A stretch of DNA of 64,000 bases, from the NCBI GenBank assembly GCA_044222225.1, contig JBGANR010000011.1, positions 1 to 64,000 of the forward strand, read 5' to 3'. Both the position numbers and the translations under genes were made by a program. Of the stretch, positions 1 to 8,739 are shown one piece after another (the first letter of the stretch is position 1; each line of letters opens with the position of its first letter). The stretch is from JBGANR01 sp044222225 (GTDB lineage Bacteria > Actinomycetota > Actinomycetes > Mycobacteriales > Mycobacteriaceae). The notes under the pieces were generated by a model. It was not told where the DNA came from. It searched no databases and was given only the letters and a program-made list of their open reading frames with translations.

Positions 1-104
1 CCGTTCGCCACTCGTGTACCCCCGAAAGGGCCTTACCGTTCGACTTGCATGTGTTAAGCACGCCGCCAGCGTTCGTCCTGAGCCAGGATCAAACTCTCCG
101 TGAA
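1..104 (-). rRNA. rrs: 16S ribosomal RNA, 5' end only
   Basis: Read on the minus strand this is the start of bacterial 16S rRNA. The AGAGTTTGATC primer region lies at 97-87, followed by the GGCTCAG, GAACGCTGGCGGC and CATGCAAGTCGAACGG blocks. The gene runs off the left edge, so only about 100 nt are present. The 5' end at about 104 is placed by counting back 7 nt from AGAGTTTG as in E. coli. The variable helix after CGAACGG (TAAGGCCCTTTCGGGGG) resembles Dietzia or Tsukamurella from memory. Confidence 0.97.
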
Positions 105-303
105 AACCCAATCAACACCCGAAGGCGCAATCGAAGTTATCCAGAAAAAATCCTAGCCAAACACCAAATCTGGCATTCAACTTTCAAAAACAAAAAGCAT
201 CCACAACAACCAACCCCCAGCAATCCGACCCCGAAGAGTCAGACCACGAGAACCGGCCGTCATGCACGCCACCATGGCACACAAAAAAACAACCAATCAT
301 CAT

Positions 304-330
304 CACACTGTTGAGTTCTCAAACAACACG
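304..330 (-). promoter_or_regulatory. rRNA leader with conserved boxA-like antitermination element
   Basis: On the minus strand this reads TGTTGTTTGAGAACTCAACA, the near-invariant leader block upstream of actinobacterial 16S genes that contains the boxA-like antitermination signal (TTTGAGAACTC). It lies about 200 nt before the mature 16S 5' end, downstream of both proposed promoters. Positions 105-303 between it and the 16S are unusually AT-rich for this genome, as expected for the excised leader, and hold no gene that I can support. Confidence 0.8.
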
Positions 331-419
331 CCCCACCAGACGACCACCCGAGCTCACACTCAGAAAGTCTGTCCAGCAGGCCAACCCCGTTCGCGTTCCC
401 GCTCCGGAGCAACCCCACC

Positions 420-449
420 AGCCTAGCAGACCCGATCACTCAGGGCCAA
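420..449 (-). promoter_or_regulatory. rrn promoter, proximal
   Basis: On the minus strand there is a -35-like TTGGCC (449-444), an 18-nt spacer and a -10-like TAGGCT (425-420). It points at the 16S gene and lies about 90 nt upstream of the boxA leader block. Assignment is by hexamer match and position only. Confidence 0.5.
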
Positions 450-519
450 ACCGGAGGGAATTCCGCAACCAAGCTGCCGGGCTCGATCTCTCGCGCCCCG
501 GCTCGCTGCGGCCTGGACT

Positions 520-548
520 AAGTTACGCAGGACCGTGCACAGACGCAA
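520..548 (-). promoter_or_regulatory. rrn promoter, distal
   Basis: On the minus strand there is a -35-like TTGCGT (548-543), a 17-nt spacer and a -10-like TAACTT (525-520), about 100 nt upstream of the proximal promoter. Tandem promoters are common before actinobacterial rrn operons. Confidence 0.5.
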
Positions 549-631
549 ATCCGCAGGTCAGAGGAATATCGCTGCTCGAAAGCGCTTCGGACGGCCCCGC
601 CGACGTCCCGAGGCGCCCCGATTCGCGTCCC

Positions 632-1083
632 CTACAGCCGGGGATCGACCGGCTCCGACTCCAGCGCGAGGATCGCGAAGACCGACTGGTGGACCTGCCA
701 CAGCGGCGCACCGTCGACGAAGTCGGCCAGCGACTCGATCCCCAGACCGTGCTCGCGCCGGGCCAGGCTCCGCTTGCGCACGAGATTGCGCACCCGGCGC
801 ACGTCGAACGCATCGGTGTAGTCCGGTCCGTAGACGATCCGCGGGTACTCCCGGCCGCGGACCTTCAAGCCGGGTTGGGCCGCGCCTCGGAGCCCACCCG
901 CCGCGCGATCTCGGCGCCGCCGCGGCACGGCAGCACCGGCATCTGGATCTGCAGCGGGATCGCCGAATCCGCGAGCTGCCGACGCGCGTCGCACCGCCCG
1001 CTGCGCGCAGTGTTAGAAGACGTCGGCCATCGCGACGGCGAACAGGGACGTCGCCGCGTAGGAACGTCTCCCCGTTCCGGCAA
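632..1083 (-). pseudogene. frameshifted remnant of an unidentified protein gene
   Basis: Two overlapping minus-strand frames together read like one protein. The upstream frame carries a plausible stretch around LQIQMPVLPCRGGAEIARR and stops at 865. The second frame continues from about 875 through GREYPRIVYGPDYTDAFDVR to DFVDGAPLWQVHQSVFAIL and ends at 632. The residue mix of each half looks coding, with aromatic and acidic residues rather than the Arg/Ala/Pro noise of shadow frames, but no single frame spans both. No start codon with a ribosome-binding site is evident. The fragment lies between the tRNA and the rRNA promoters. I do not recognise the family; a short genuine gene using only the downstream frame is the alternative. 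Confidence 0.4.
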
Positions 1084-1127
1084 CCGATTTTCGCGGTTCG
1101 CGACACGCCGGCCAGGGCCGGCAATAG

Positions 1128-1163
1128 ATTCAGGCCCGGAGTCCGTAGACTCCGGGCCTGAAT
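1128..1163 (-). terminator. perfect 16-bp hairpin downstream of tRNA-fMet
   Basis: Arms 1128-1143 and 1148-1163 are perfect 16-nt inverted repeats (ATTCAGGCCCGGAGTC) around a 4-nt loop, starting 6 nt after the tRNA 3' end. There is no T-tract. Position and strength suggest a transcription terminator or processing hairpin for the tRNA transcript. Confidence 0.65.
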
Positions 1164-1168
1164 TGTAG

Positions 1169-1242
1169 TAGCGGGGACAGGATTTGAACCTGCGACCTCT
1201 GGGTTATGAGCCCAGCGAGCTACCGAGCTGCTCCACCCCGCG
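1169..1242 (-). tRNA. initiator tRNA-fMet (CAT)
   Basis: The minus strand reads as a complete tRNA. It has acceptor strand CGCGGGG, anticodon loop CTCATAA on a GGG/CCC stem (the G-C-rich anticodon stem typical of initiators), T-loop TTCAAAT, and 3' end CCCCGCT plus A73. The first base C faces U at position 72, the unpaired 1-72 position that marks bacterial initiator tRNA. CCA is not encoded. Translation initiation with formyl-methionine is the expected role. A strong hairpin follows it. Confidence 0.95.
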
Positions 1243-1322
1243 CTGCATGGATTAGATTACACACCACCCCCGGGGAACGCAAAACAGCTGGTCAGGCCGT
1301 TTTCCGTTCCCCGGGGCATGTG

Positions 1323-4322
1323 TCAGCCGCCCTGGCCGGTCGCCTTCTGATACTCCTTGACCGCGTCGTCCAGCTCCTGGAGCGCCTGGCCCTGCACGGC
1401 GAAGTCACCGTCCTGCTGAGCCTTCTTCAGCTTCGTCAGTGCTGCGCCGACCTTCGTCATCGCGGCCTGGACCTCCGGCGTGTTGGCTCCGCCGGGCGTC
1501 GGGGTCGTCGGGTTGGGCGTCGTGGGATTCGGCGTCGTGGGATTCGGGGCCGGCGGCGCCCCGGGGATCGTCGCCACCGACTTCGGCGGCGTGATGCCCA
1601 CCGCCTCCAGCGCTTCGGCGACCGTCGGCTTGTAGCCCACCTTCGGCGCCGTACCGGACCTGTCGTCGTAGGTGGCCAGCACTCGGGAGACCTTCGGAAC
1701 GGCGCCGTCGCTGTTCTTCGCCTGCGTGTAGACGGGCTCGATGTAGAGCACCCCGTTACGCCCCACCGGCAGGGTGAGCAGGTTGCCGAAGGTGACGGTG
1801 GCCGCCTGCTGCACGACGCCGAGGTTGGCCGCGACGGCCGGGTTGCCGGTGAGCTTGTCCTGCGCCTGGTTCGGCCCGTCCGGCTGGGCGGTGCTCTGGG
1901 TCTGCTTGATGATGATCCGCCCGTAGTTCTCCGGATCGCTGTTCGCCGAGATGTACGCCGACAACGTCGGGGTACCGCGGGCCGTGAGCGTCGTCGTCAG
2001 CTGGAACGTCGCCTTCGACTTGGCCGTATCCGCCTGATCGGTGGCCAGCACGTAGTAGGACGGCTGGGGCTTCGCGATCGCGCCGGCGTCGACCTTGACG
2101 GTCGGGTCGGCAGGCACCTCCCAGCGCTCGCTGCCCTGGTAGAAGGTCTGCGGATTGTCGACGTGGTACCGCGTGAGCAGCGACCGCTGCACCTTGAAGA
2201 GATCCTCCGGGTACCGCACGTGCTCCACCAGGTCCCGGTTCTCACCGAACTCGGCCTTCGACTTCACCGTGTCGGGGAAGATCTTCATCCAGGTCTTGAG
2301 CACCGGGTCGCTCTCGTCGAACTGGTACAGCGAGACCTCACCGGTGTAGGCGTCGACCGTCGCCTTCACCGAGTTGCGGATGTAGGAGACCCGCTGGTCG
2401 GCCTGGGTCCGGCCCGTCTGTCCCTGCCGCTGCTCCTGGGTGTCCTCCGTCGAGTCCTGCAGCGACACCCGCTGCGCGTACGGGAACTGGTCGAGCGTCG
2501 TGTAGCCGTCCACGATCCACTTGATGGAGCCGTCCCGGAAGACGACCGGGTACGACTTCGAGTCGACCGTCAGCCACGGCGCCGCCTTCTTCACCCGGTC
2601 CCGCGGGTCCCGCTCGAAGAGGATCTTCGAGTTCTTGTTGATCGCGCTGGACAGGATGAAGTTGCGCTCGCCGTACTGGACGGCGAAGGCGAGCTTGTTG
2701 ACGATGTTGCCGAGCGCGACGCCCGAACCGCCGGAGTGCGTGTAGTTCTGGCTGTCGGTGTCGTACTCGCGATCCTCGCCGCCGTCCTTGCCGACGATCG
2801 CGTAGTCGGGATCGACCTTGGCGATGAGCTGCCCGTAGTAGATGCGCGGCTGCGTCACCTTGTTCGGCAGTGCGATGTCACTGTTGTCGCATCCGGTCAG
2901 GTTGCAAGTGGAGAACCGCGGCAGGCCGGCCTCCTCCGTCTCGAGGTTCGGCGACGCGCGCAGCGTATTGGCCGGCGCCGCGACGAAACCGTCGCCGTGC
3001 GTGTAGCGGGTGTGCTTGTTGATCCAGGTCTGCTGATCGGCGGCGTACGTCTCCGGATTCAGTTCCCGGACGGCGACGACGTAGTCACGTGGCTTGCCGT
3101 TCACCGTGTACCGGTCGACGGACAGCTGATCGGGGAACCCGTAGAAGTTCCGCTCGCGGTTCTCGCGGGTGAACGTCGATCCGAGCACGTTCGGGTCGAG
3201 CAGACGCAGGTTGGCCAGCGTCGCCTCGTCCCCGTTCACGGCGGCGGCGTCCTGCGGCGTGACCTCCTTGCGCGCCGCCCAGTCACGCTGATAGGTCACC
3301 TTGTCGTCGGTGAGACCGTACGACAGCTTCGTCGCATCGATGTTGCGGCCGATGTAATCGGCCTCCTTCGTCGCGGCGTTGGGCTTCACCTGGAACTGCT
3401 CCATGATGAGCGGCCATCCCGTACCGAGGACCAGCGCGGACAGCACCATGAGTCCCGTCGCCAGCGCCGGGATACGCAGGTCGCGCAGCACGATCGCCGC
3501 GAAGAACGCCACGGCGCAGATGACCGCGATCGCCATGAGGATGAACTTGCTGGGCAGCACCGCGTTGATGTCGGTGTACGTCGCGCCCGAGAAGTCCTCC
3601 TGCTTACGCGTGCTGCCGAGCAGCGTGAAGCGGTCGAGCCAGTAGGAGACCGCCTTGAGGAGCAGGAACATCCCCGCGATCGTCGCCAGCTGGGCGCGGG
3701 CGCCACGCGTCAGCGTCGAGCCCTTGCCCGCCAACTGGATTCCACCCAGCACGTACTGGGCCAGCAGGTTCATCGCGAACGCCAGCACGACCGCGATGAA
3801 GAGGTAGTCGACGATCAACTGGTAGAAGGGCACGTCCCAGGTGAACCAGCCGATGTCGTATCCGAACTCGGGGTCGCGGATGTCGAAGGTCTCGCCGTTG
3901 AGGTAGACCTGCACGGTCTGCCAGTCGCCCTGGGCCATCAGCCCTGCGACGGCGCCGAACAGCACCGGGGGCACGATGCCGACGAGCTTCATGTGCGTCG
4001 CGACGAACTCGCGGTAGCGGCCGAGCGGATCCCCCGCCCCGACGGGCACGAAGACCGGCCTCGCCTTGTACGCGGCGAACAACGAGATGAACGCGATTCC
4101 GCCGATCACCAGGGCCGCGGCGAAGTAGAGCCCGACTCGCGTCCACAGGATCGTCGAGAACACTCCCCCGAAACCGATGCTCTGGAACCAGAGCCGGTCG
4201 ATATACAGACTGACCAGCGGCGGCAGTACGAGAAACAGCGCCAGCAACACCCCGATGGAGATGAGGGCGAGCTTTCCCCATCTTCCGATCGTCGGCATCG
4301 CCCTCGGCACTCTGACCGTCAT
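1323..4322 (-). CDS. UPF0182 family integral membrane protein (Rv3193c type)
   Basis: This 999-residue protein has the layout of the actinobacterial UPF0182/COG1615 family. About seven hydrophobic helices occupy the first 330 residues, a large soluble domain follows (VDPDYAIVG, DNPQTFYQGS, PVGRNGVLYIEP), and the tail is Pro/Thr-rich with three PTTPN-like repeats before a charged coiled segment. The molecular function of the family is unknown; it is presumed to act at the membrane with its large domain outside. The ATG has an AAAGGGGAG ribosome-binding site 6-7 nt upstream, which fixes the start. It ends 81 bp before the initiator tRNA and is divergent from the PPA1309-type gene. Length agrees with mycobacterial homologues (about 990 residues). 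Confidence 0.93.
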   Translation of the reverse strand: MTVRVPRAMPTIGRWGKLALISIGVLLALFLVLPPLVSLYIDRLWFQSIGFGGVFSTILWTRVGLYFAAALVIGGIAFISLFAAYKARPVFVPVGAGDPLGRYREFVATHMKLVGIVPPVLFGAVAGLMAQGDWQTVQVYLNGETFDIRDPEFGYDIGWFTWDVPFYQLIVDYLFIAVVLAFAMNLLAQYVLGGIQLAGKGSTLTRGARAQLATIAGMFLLLKAVSYWLDRFTLLGSTRKQEDFSGATYTDINAVLPSKFILMAIAVICAVAFFAAIVLRDLRIPALATGLMVLSALVLGTGWPLIMEQFQVKPNAATKEADYIGRNIDATKLSYGLTDDKVTYQRDWAARKEVTPQDAAAVNGDEATLANLRLLDPNVLGSTFTRENRERNFYGFPDQLSVDRYTVNGKPRDYVVAVRELNPETYAADQQTWINKHTRYTHGDGFVAAPANTLRASPNLETEEAGLPRFSTCNLTGCDNSDIALPNKVTQPRIYYGQLIAKVDPDYAIVGKDGGEDREYDTDSQNYTHSGGSGVALGNIVNKLAFAVQYGERNFILSSAINKNSKILFERDPRDRVKKAAPWLTVDSKSYPVVFRDGSIKWIVDGYTTLDQFPYAQRVSLQDSTEDTQEQRQGQTGRTQADQRVSYIRNSVKATVDAYTGEVSLYQFDESDPVLKTWMKIFPDTVKSKAEFGENRDLVEHVRYPEDLFKVQRSLLTRYHVDNPQTFYQGSERWEVPADPTVKVDAGAIAKPQPSYYVLATDQADTAKSKATFQLTTTLTARGTPTLSAYISANSDPENYGRIIIKQTQSTAQPDGPNQAQDKLTGNPAVAANLGVVQQAATVTFGNLLTLPVGRNGVLYIEPVYTQAKNSDGAVPKVSRVLATYDDRSGTAPKVGYKPTVAEALEAVGITPPKSVATIPGAPPAPNPTTPNPTTPNPTTPTPGGANTPEVQAAMTKVGAALTKLKKAQQDGDFAVQGQALQELDDAVKEYQKATGQGG

Positions 4323-4440
4323 GGACTCCCCTTTATCTTCGGGTGGATGTCGGATTCACCGTCACTCTACTGATCGACACCGACAACGACCGAGCCCGTC
4401 ACCGGACGGCGGGAGCCGACGCGGGTGCGAGGATGTTCCG

Positions 4441-5016
4441 ATGCATCCGAGCGAGCTGACCGACAAGGCCCTCGGCGACGCCCTGCGCGAGCTCGCCGAC
4501 TACGTCGAACCCGGCGGCTGGGACCAGCCGCCACAGCTGTTTGCGCTGGTCGCGACGTCCGACCTCATCGCATCGCAGCCGGAATGGGCCGACGAACTCG
4601 ACACCGACGGCGAGTTGAGCCTCGTCGAACAGGATCATCTGCCCGCAGGCGGCACGACATCGGACGGCGAACTCGAACACCTGCTCGGGTACACGAGTTG
4701 GCCGACCGAAGTCCTCGGCTGCGCGCTCGTCCGGCAGATCACCGTGCTGCCGCCGTCGGCCGAGAGCGACATCGACGCGGCGTTCGAGCCGCTCCTCGCC
4801 GATCCGTACGCCGACGAGACCGCGGCCGACGTCGCCCACCATCACCCCGACGCGCGGACGGGCCGATTGTTCGTCGGCGTGCTCCGGGACGGACGCTCAC
4901 TCGTGCTGCTGCAGCTCGAAGGCGACGAGGACGGCGAGTTGCTCACCCACCCGGATCTCGCGGCGAACCTCGTCTCCGCCCTCGGCGCGACCCTGGAGAA
5001 CGACCCGGACCTCTGA
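4441..5016 (+). CDS. PPA1309 family conserved protein
   Basis: This acidic 191-residue soluble protein has no signal peptide or membrane segment. It matches the small actinobacterial PPA1309-type family found next to UPF0182 genes: an early FALVATSDLIA segment, a central LVEQDHLP, then TEVLGCALVRQI, ending HPDLAANLVSALGATL. Its biochemical role is unknown. The ATG at 4441 is chosen because homologues begin with M-x-P-x-x-L; the frame is open further upstream, but that part reads as noise. It converges on the Lon/PDZ protease gene, 51 bp away. The two conserved neighbours have envelope functions, but nothing in the sequence assigns this protein to the envelope. Confidence 0.8.
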   Translation: MHPSELTDKALGDALRELADYVEPGGWDQPPQLFALVATSDLIASQPEWADELDTDGELSLVEQDHLPAGGTTSDGELEHLLGYTSWPTEVLGCALVRQITVLPPSAESDIDAAFEPLLADPYADETAADVAHHHPDARTGRLFVGVLRDGRSLVLLQLEGDEDGELLTHPDLAANLVSALGATLENDPDL

Positions 5017-5067
5017 CGGACCGGGACCGTCGGCGGGGCCGCGTCGGTCCGGGCCGGAGTCGCGTCG

Positions 5068-6198
5068 TCAACAACCGGGGGCGTCGGCTCCGGTCCGCAG
5101 GGCGTCGAGCGAGGCGATCGCGTCGGTGATCGCATCGACTCTCACCAACCGCAGTCCGCCGGGCACGTCTGTGACGGCTTCGGCGCAGTTGCCCGCGGGG
5201 ACGAGGAACACCGTCGCGCCGGCCTCGCGCGCCGCGAGCATCTTGTGCGTGATCCCGCCGATCCGGCCGACCGAGCCGTCCAGCGCGATCGTCCCGGTGC
5301 CGGCGATGAACGCCCCGCCCGTCAGCTCGCCCGGCGTCAGCTTGTCGACGATGGCCAGTGCGAACATCAGACCGGCCGACGGCCCGCCGATCCGCCCCGT
5401 CGAGATCTCCACCTTGACCCTCGGATCCCTGGGCACCTGCGTCACAGTGACGCCGAGCACCGGCACCACCGTCCCGTCCGCGTCCGCCGCGGCGAGGGTC
5501 ACCCGCTCGTCCGAGCGCTTGCCGTCGCGCTCGACGGTGACCGTCGCGACCTCCCCCGGCTTGCGCTTGCGCACGAGGCTCGGCGCCGTGTCTCGCTCGG
5601 TGACCTCGGCCCCGTCGATCGCGATGATCCGGTCTCCCGTGCGCAGCACACCCGCCGACGGGCCGTCGGCGGCGACGGCCGCGACGCTCGAGGCCATCGG
5701 CACCCCGGCCGTCCGCAGACCGACCGCGATGGCCAGCTCCTTGGAGTCGACGATCTGCATCTTGCTGTCGTCGCTGACCTGCTGCGGCGTCTTACCCGCG
5801 GGAAAGTAGACCTCGCCTGGGATGAGCTGGGCGCGTCCACTCGCCCACCGCGCCAGCGCCTCGAACAACGTCAGCGGATAGGTGACGCTGACGGTGGTGA
5901 GGTTGAGGTTCCCGGACGTCGGGTCGACGTCGGTGCCCATCACGACCACGACGTCGCCGCCGTCACCACCGTCGTCGGCGCCCAGGACGCCGAGCGTGTT
6001 GACCGTCAGCCCCGGACCTTCAGACACGTACGGGACGTGCGCGAACACGCCGACGACGAGGAAGAGGACCAGCGGCAGGCAGGCGGCGGCGAGCGTCAGC
6101 ACACGCCGGTTGCCCGGATCCCGCAGCTCCGCTCGCCCGATGACGCCGCGGCCCCCCGGCGTCGCATCGCCGCTTCCGGCGGCCGGCGTCTCGATCAC
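5068..6198 (-). CDS. PDZ-Lon (S16-like) membrane serine protease, Rv3194c/YlbL type
   Basis: This 376-residue protein has one N-terminal membrane helix at about 33-55, a PDZ domain at about 165-240 (GPSAGVLRTGDRIIAIDG) and a C-terminal Lon-type proteolytic domain. The Ser-Lys dyad is visible: Ser274 in GGPSAGLMFAL and Lys319 in GGITHKMLAA. Unlike true Lon it has no AAA+ ATPase, so it probably cleaves or regulates proteins at the outer face of the membrane without ATP; substrates are unknown. The start is a GTG with no Shine-Dalgarno. TAGGGT lies 6 nt upstream, which fits a leaderless mRNA. It is divergent from the DUF2342 gene. Confidence 0.92.
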   Translation of the reverse strand: MIETPAAGSGDATPGGRGVIGRAELRDPGNRRVLTLAAACLPLVLFLVVGVFAHVPYVSEGPGLTVNTLGVLGADDGGDGGDVVVVMGTDVDPTSGNLNLTTVSVTYPLTLFEALARWASGRAQLIPGEVYFPAGKTPQQVSDDSKMQIVDSKELAIAVGLRTAGVPMASSVAAVAADGPSAGVLRTGDRIIAIDGAEVTERDTAPSLVRKRKPGEVATVTVERDGKRSDERVTLAAADADGTVVPVLGVTVTQVPRDPRVKVEISTGRIGGPSAGLMFALAIVDKLTPGELTGGAFIAGTGTIALDGSVGRIGGITHKMLAAREAGATVFLVPAGNCAEAVTDVPGGLRLVRVDAITDAIASLDALRTGADAPGC

Positions 6199-6204
6199 GG
6201 GCCC

Positions 6205-6210
6205 ACCCTA
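6205..6210 (-). promoter_or_regulatory. -10 element of the PDZ-Lon gene, leaderless start
   Basis: TAGGGT on the minus strand ends 6 nt before the GTG at 6198 and there is no Shine-Dalgarno, so transcription should begin at the start codon. Confidence 0.5.
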
Positions 6211-6270
6211 CGTCGCCCGTCTGTTCGCTCACAGCGTGGACAAGAGTCGGTCGCGACGAGGCCCGGCCGG

Positions 6271-6276
6271 TACCGT
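6271..6276 (+). promoter_or_regulatory. -10 element of the DUF2342 gene, leaderless start
   Basis: TACCGT lies 7 nt before the ATG at 6284 with no Shine-Dalgarno between, the spacing expected for a leaderless transcript. Confidence 0.5.
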
Positions 6277-6283
6277 TGGCGAT

Positions 6284-7705
6284 ATGACGAATCTGCCCTT
6301 CGGCTTCGCGAACAGCGGCGACGACGGCGACGACGACAAGAAGGGCTCGAATCCCGGCGGTTCGGGCCCGGAGAACCCGTTCGGAGCCGCCGACCTCGGA
6401 GCGATGCTCACCCAACTCGGCCAGATGCTCAGCGGTATGGGCGGCGCCATGGGCAAGGGCCAGGCCGGACCGGTGAACTACGAGGTCGCCGGCTCTCTGG
6501 CGCGGCAGTCGATGGGTCGATTCACGCCCGTCTCCGACGGCCAGCGGCGCGCCGTCGCCGACGCCGTCCACCTCGTCGGCGTCTGGCTCGACGGCTCGAC
6601 GGCGTTCCCCGACACGGGCACCGTCGCTGCAGCGTGGACGCCGGTCGACTGGCTCGAGAAGACGATGCCCACGTGGCGCCGGCTCTGCGACCCCATCGCC
6701 GAGGCGATGTCCGGCGCCATGGCCAAGGGGATGCCGGAGGAGGCCCGCGCGGCGATGGGCCCGCTGCTGCCGATGCTCGCCCAGATGGGCGGGATGTCCT
6801 TCGGCACCCAGCTCGGCCAGGGCCTCGGCCAGCTCTCGAAAGAGGTGCTGACCTCGACCGACATCGGACTTCCGCTGGCCCCGGCGGGGACGGCGGCGCT
6901 GCTCCCCGAGGCCGTCGAGGCACTCGCCGCCGAGCTCCAGCTGCGGCAGCAGGAGGTGCTCGTCTTCCTCGCGGCTCGCGAGGCGGCACACCTTCGGCTG
7001 TTCGGCCACGTCCCGTGGCTCACCGAGCGGCTGCTCTCGACGGTCGAGGAGTTCGCACGGGGCACGACCATCGACTTCCAGGGCATCGAGGCCGCGGCGA
7101 GCCAGTTCGATCCGAGCAAGCTCATGGACCCGAACGCCCTGAGCGAACTCCTCGCCGACGGCTCGGCATTGGAGCCGAAGGCGACGCCGCAGCAGGAGAG
7201 CGCCCGGCGGCGTCTCGAGACGCTGCTGGCCCTCATCGAAGGCTGGGTCGAGGTCGTGGTCACCTCCGCCCTCGCCGATCGCATCCCGAGCGCGGCCGCG
7301 CTCACCGAGACGATCCGCCGGCGACGCGCCACGGGCGGCCCCGCCGAACAGACCTTCGCGACGCTCGTCGGGCTGCAGCTGCGTCCCCGGGAACTGCGCG
7401 CCGCGGCCGTGCTGTGGCAGCGCGTCGGCCAGGCCACGACCGTCGAGACCCGGGACGGCGTCTGGGCGCATCCGGATCTCATCCCCGACTCGTCCGACCT
7501 CGGCAATCCCGCCGCGTTCATCGATCGGCTCCTCGCACCGGCCGGCGACGATCCGTTCGCCGAATGGGAGCGGGCCCTCACCGACGCGGCACGCGAATCC
7601 GAGAACGGCGGGTCGGCGTCCGACACGCCGACCACGGACACCGGCCGCGATGGATCATCGAAGAAGCCGGACTCGACGCCGGACAAGGACGACGACCAGG
7701 GCTGA
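6284..7705 (+). CDS. DUF2342 zinc-dependent metalloprotease family protein (Rv3195 type)
   Basis: This 473-residue protein belongs to the actinobacterial DUF2342 'putative hydrolase / zinc-dependent metalloprotease' family. The family signature AREAAHLRLFGHVPWL lies at about 231-246, where REAAH resembles a zincin helix with the metal-binding His in a non-canonical order. Both termini are acidic, low-complexity and probably disordered (DDGDDDKK near residue 15; TDTGRDGSSKK at the end). No signal peptide is present, so it is cytosolic. Proteolytic activity is inferred from the fold class rather than proven for the family. The ATG at 6284 is 7 nt after a -10 hexamer. Confidence 0.9.
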   Translation: MTNLPFGFANSGDDGDDDKKGSNPGGSGPENPFGAADLGAMLTQLGQMLSGMGGAMGKGQAGPVNYEVAGSLARQSMGRFTPVSDGQRRAVADAVHLVGVWLDGSTAFPDTGTVAAAWTPVDWLEKTMPTWRRLCDPIAEAMSGAMAKGMPEEARAAMGPLLPMLAQMGGMSFGTQLGQGLGQLSKEVLTSTDIGLPLAPAGTAALLPEAVEALAAELQLRQQEVLVFLAAREAAHLRLFGHVPWLTERLLSTVEEFARGTTIDFQGIEAAASQFDPSKLMDPNALSELLADGSALEPKATPQQESARRRLETLLALIEGWVEVVVTSALADRIPSAAALTETIRRRRATGGPAEQTFATLVGLQLRPRELRAAAVLWQRVGQATTVETRDGVWAHPDLIPDSSDLGNPAAFIDRLLAPAGDDPFAEWERALTDAARESENGGSASDTPTTDTGRDGSSKKPDSTPDKDDDQG

Positions 7706-7765
7706 TGCCCGTCGCGGCCTGTGGATAACCGGCGTCGGGCCCGCCGTTTCGTCGGACGTCACCGG

Positions 7766-7771
7766 GATACT
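7766..7771 (+). promoter_or_regulatory. -10 element of the Rv3196-type gene, leaderless start
   Basis: GATACT lies 6 nt before the ATG at 7778 and there is no Shine-Dalgarno. Confidence 0.5.
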
Positions 7772-7777
7772 CCGGCC

Positions 7778-8629
7778 ATGACCGACGACCCCGCACCACC
7801 CGCGTCCGTTGTCCCCACGGACTCCGCACCGGCCCGCACGGCGACACCGGTCGTCACGCGGGCCGGACGGCGTCTTCAGGTCGGCGCCGACCCCGCGACG
7901 GCTGTCGTCGTCACCGCCCCGCCCGGAGTCAGGGAGGCCGATCTCGCCGCCCTTCTCCGCGAACCCGACTCCGGCGATCTCGATGAACGCGCCGCCCGCA
8001 TCGGCCTCTCCCGTCGCCAACGCGAGGAACTCGCGGCGGCGCTGCGCTCGGCGGCACCCAGGCCGGCCCGGAAGATGCGGTTGCGGATCCACGGCCGGGG
8101 ACCGATCGCCGAAGGTCTGCACGGCGCCATCGCCACGGCCGGGCATCCCGTGACCCGGTCCGTCCCGACCGATCGAGACATCGACACCGATCCCGACCCC
8201 GCCCGCCGTTGGCGCGACGACCTCGTCGTGCTCTGCGACGATCTCTCCCCGGACGAACGGCTCGTCGACACGCTGCTGCAGCGTCGGACCCCGCATCTGC
8301 TGGTGCGGACGCGCGACGGCGTCGGCATCGTCGGGCCGCTCGTCCTGCCCGGCCGGAGCAGCTGCCTGCGCTGCGGCGATCTCTACCGCCGGGGTTCCGA
8401 CCCCGAATGGCCGACCGTCGCGGCGCAGCTTTCGGGACGCGTCGGCACCGCCCGGCGGACGGTCGTGGCCGTCACCGTCGCGCTGGCCCACGCCGAACTC
8501 GACCACATCGTCACGCTGTCCGGTGATCCGCCGCGGACGCTCGGTGCAACGATCGAGGTCGGCGCGGTGCCGTTGACGATCGGCGTCCGGTCGTGGCCGC
8601 GTCATCCCTTCTGCGTTTGCTACATCTAG
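7778..8629 (+). CDS. Rv3196-type protein, cyclodehydratase/ThiF-like with a four-cysteine site
   Basis: This 283-residue protein resembles the family labelled 'TOMM precursor leader peptide-binding protein' or 'bacteriocin biosynthesis cyclodehydratase domain' in actinobacteria. A diverged Rossmann-like middle (MRLRIHGRGPIAEGLHGAIA, about 100-118) is followed by a CxxC (CLRCGDLYRR, Cys196/Cys199), the DPEWPTVAAQL signature and a C-terminal HPFCVC. The two Cys pairs probably bind one zinc. No peptide precursor, YcaO or dehydrogenase gene is nearby, so a housekeeping role unrelated to peptide natural products is more likely. The start is leaderless-type. It is followed by the ABC1 kinase gene, as in mycobacteria. 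Confidence 0.8.
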   Translation: MTDDPAPPASVVPTDSAPARTATPVVTRAGRRLQVGADPATAVVVTAPPGVREADLAALLREPDSGDLDERAARIGLSRRQREELAAALRSAAPRPARKMRLRIHGRGPIAEGLHGAIATAGHPVTRSVPTDRDIDTDPDPARRWRDDLVVLCDDLSPDERLVDTLLQRRTPHLLVRTRDGVGIVGPLVLPGRSSCLRCGDLYRRGSDPEWPTVAAQLSGRVGTARRTVVAVTVALAHAELDHIVTLSGDPPRTLGATIEVGAVPLTIGVRSWPRHPFCVCYI

Positions 8630-8739
8630 CATGGAGACGCGCGGGTGACCGGGGGGTCACGTGTGCGTGGTCGGCGAATGACCCGACGGACCGATGGGCA
8701 CATCAGGTTCGCGCCGGCACCGGACAGTGGAAGGATCGG

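Noticed and set aside
45..314. Plus-strand 89-codon frame across the 16S 5' end and leader
   Set aside because: It overlaps 16S rRNA and the rRNA leader; AT-rich codons reflect the leader composition.
1206..4373. Very long plus-strand open frame (over 1000 codons)
   Set aside because: It is antisense to the UPF0182 gene, rich in Arg/Val/His as expected of a GC-rich shadow frame, and has no domain or ribosome-binding site.
7778..8629. RiPP/TOMM biosynthetic cluster
   Set aside because: Only one TOMM-like domain is present, with no precursor peptide, YcaO or dehydrogenase.
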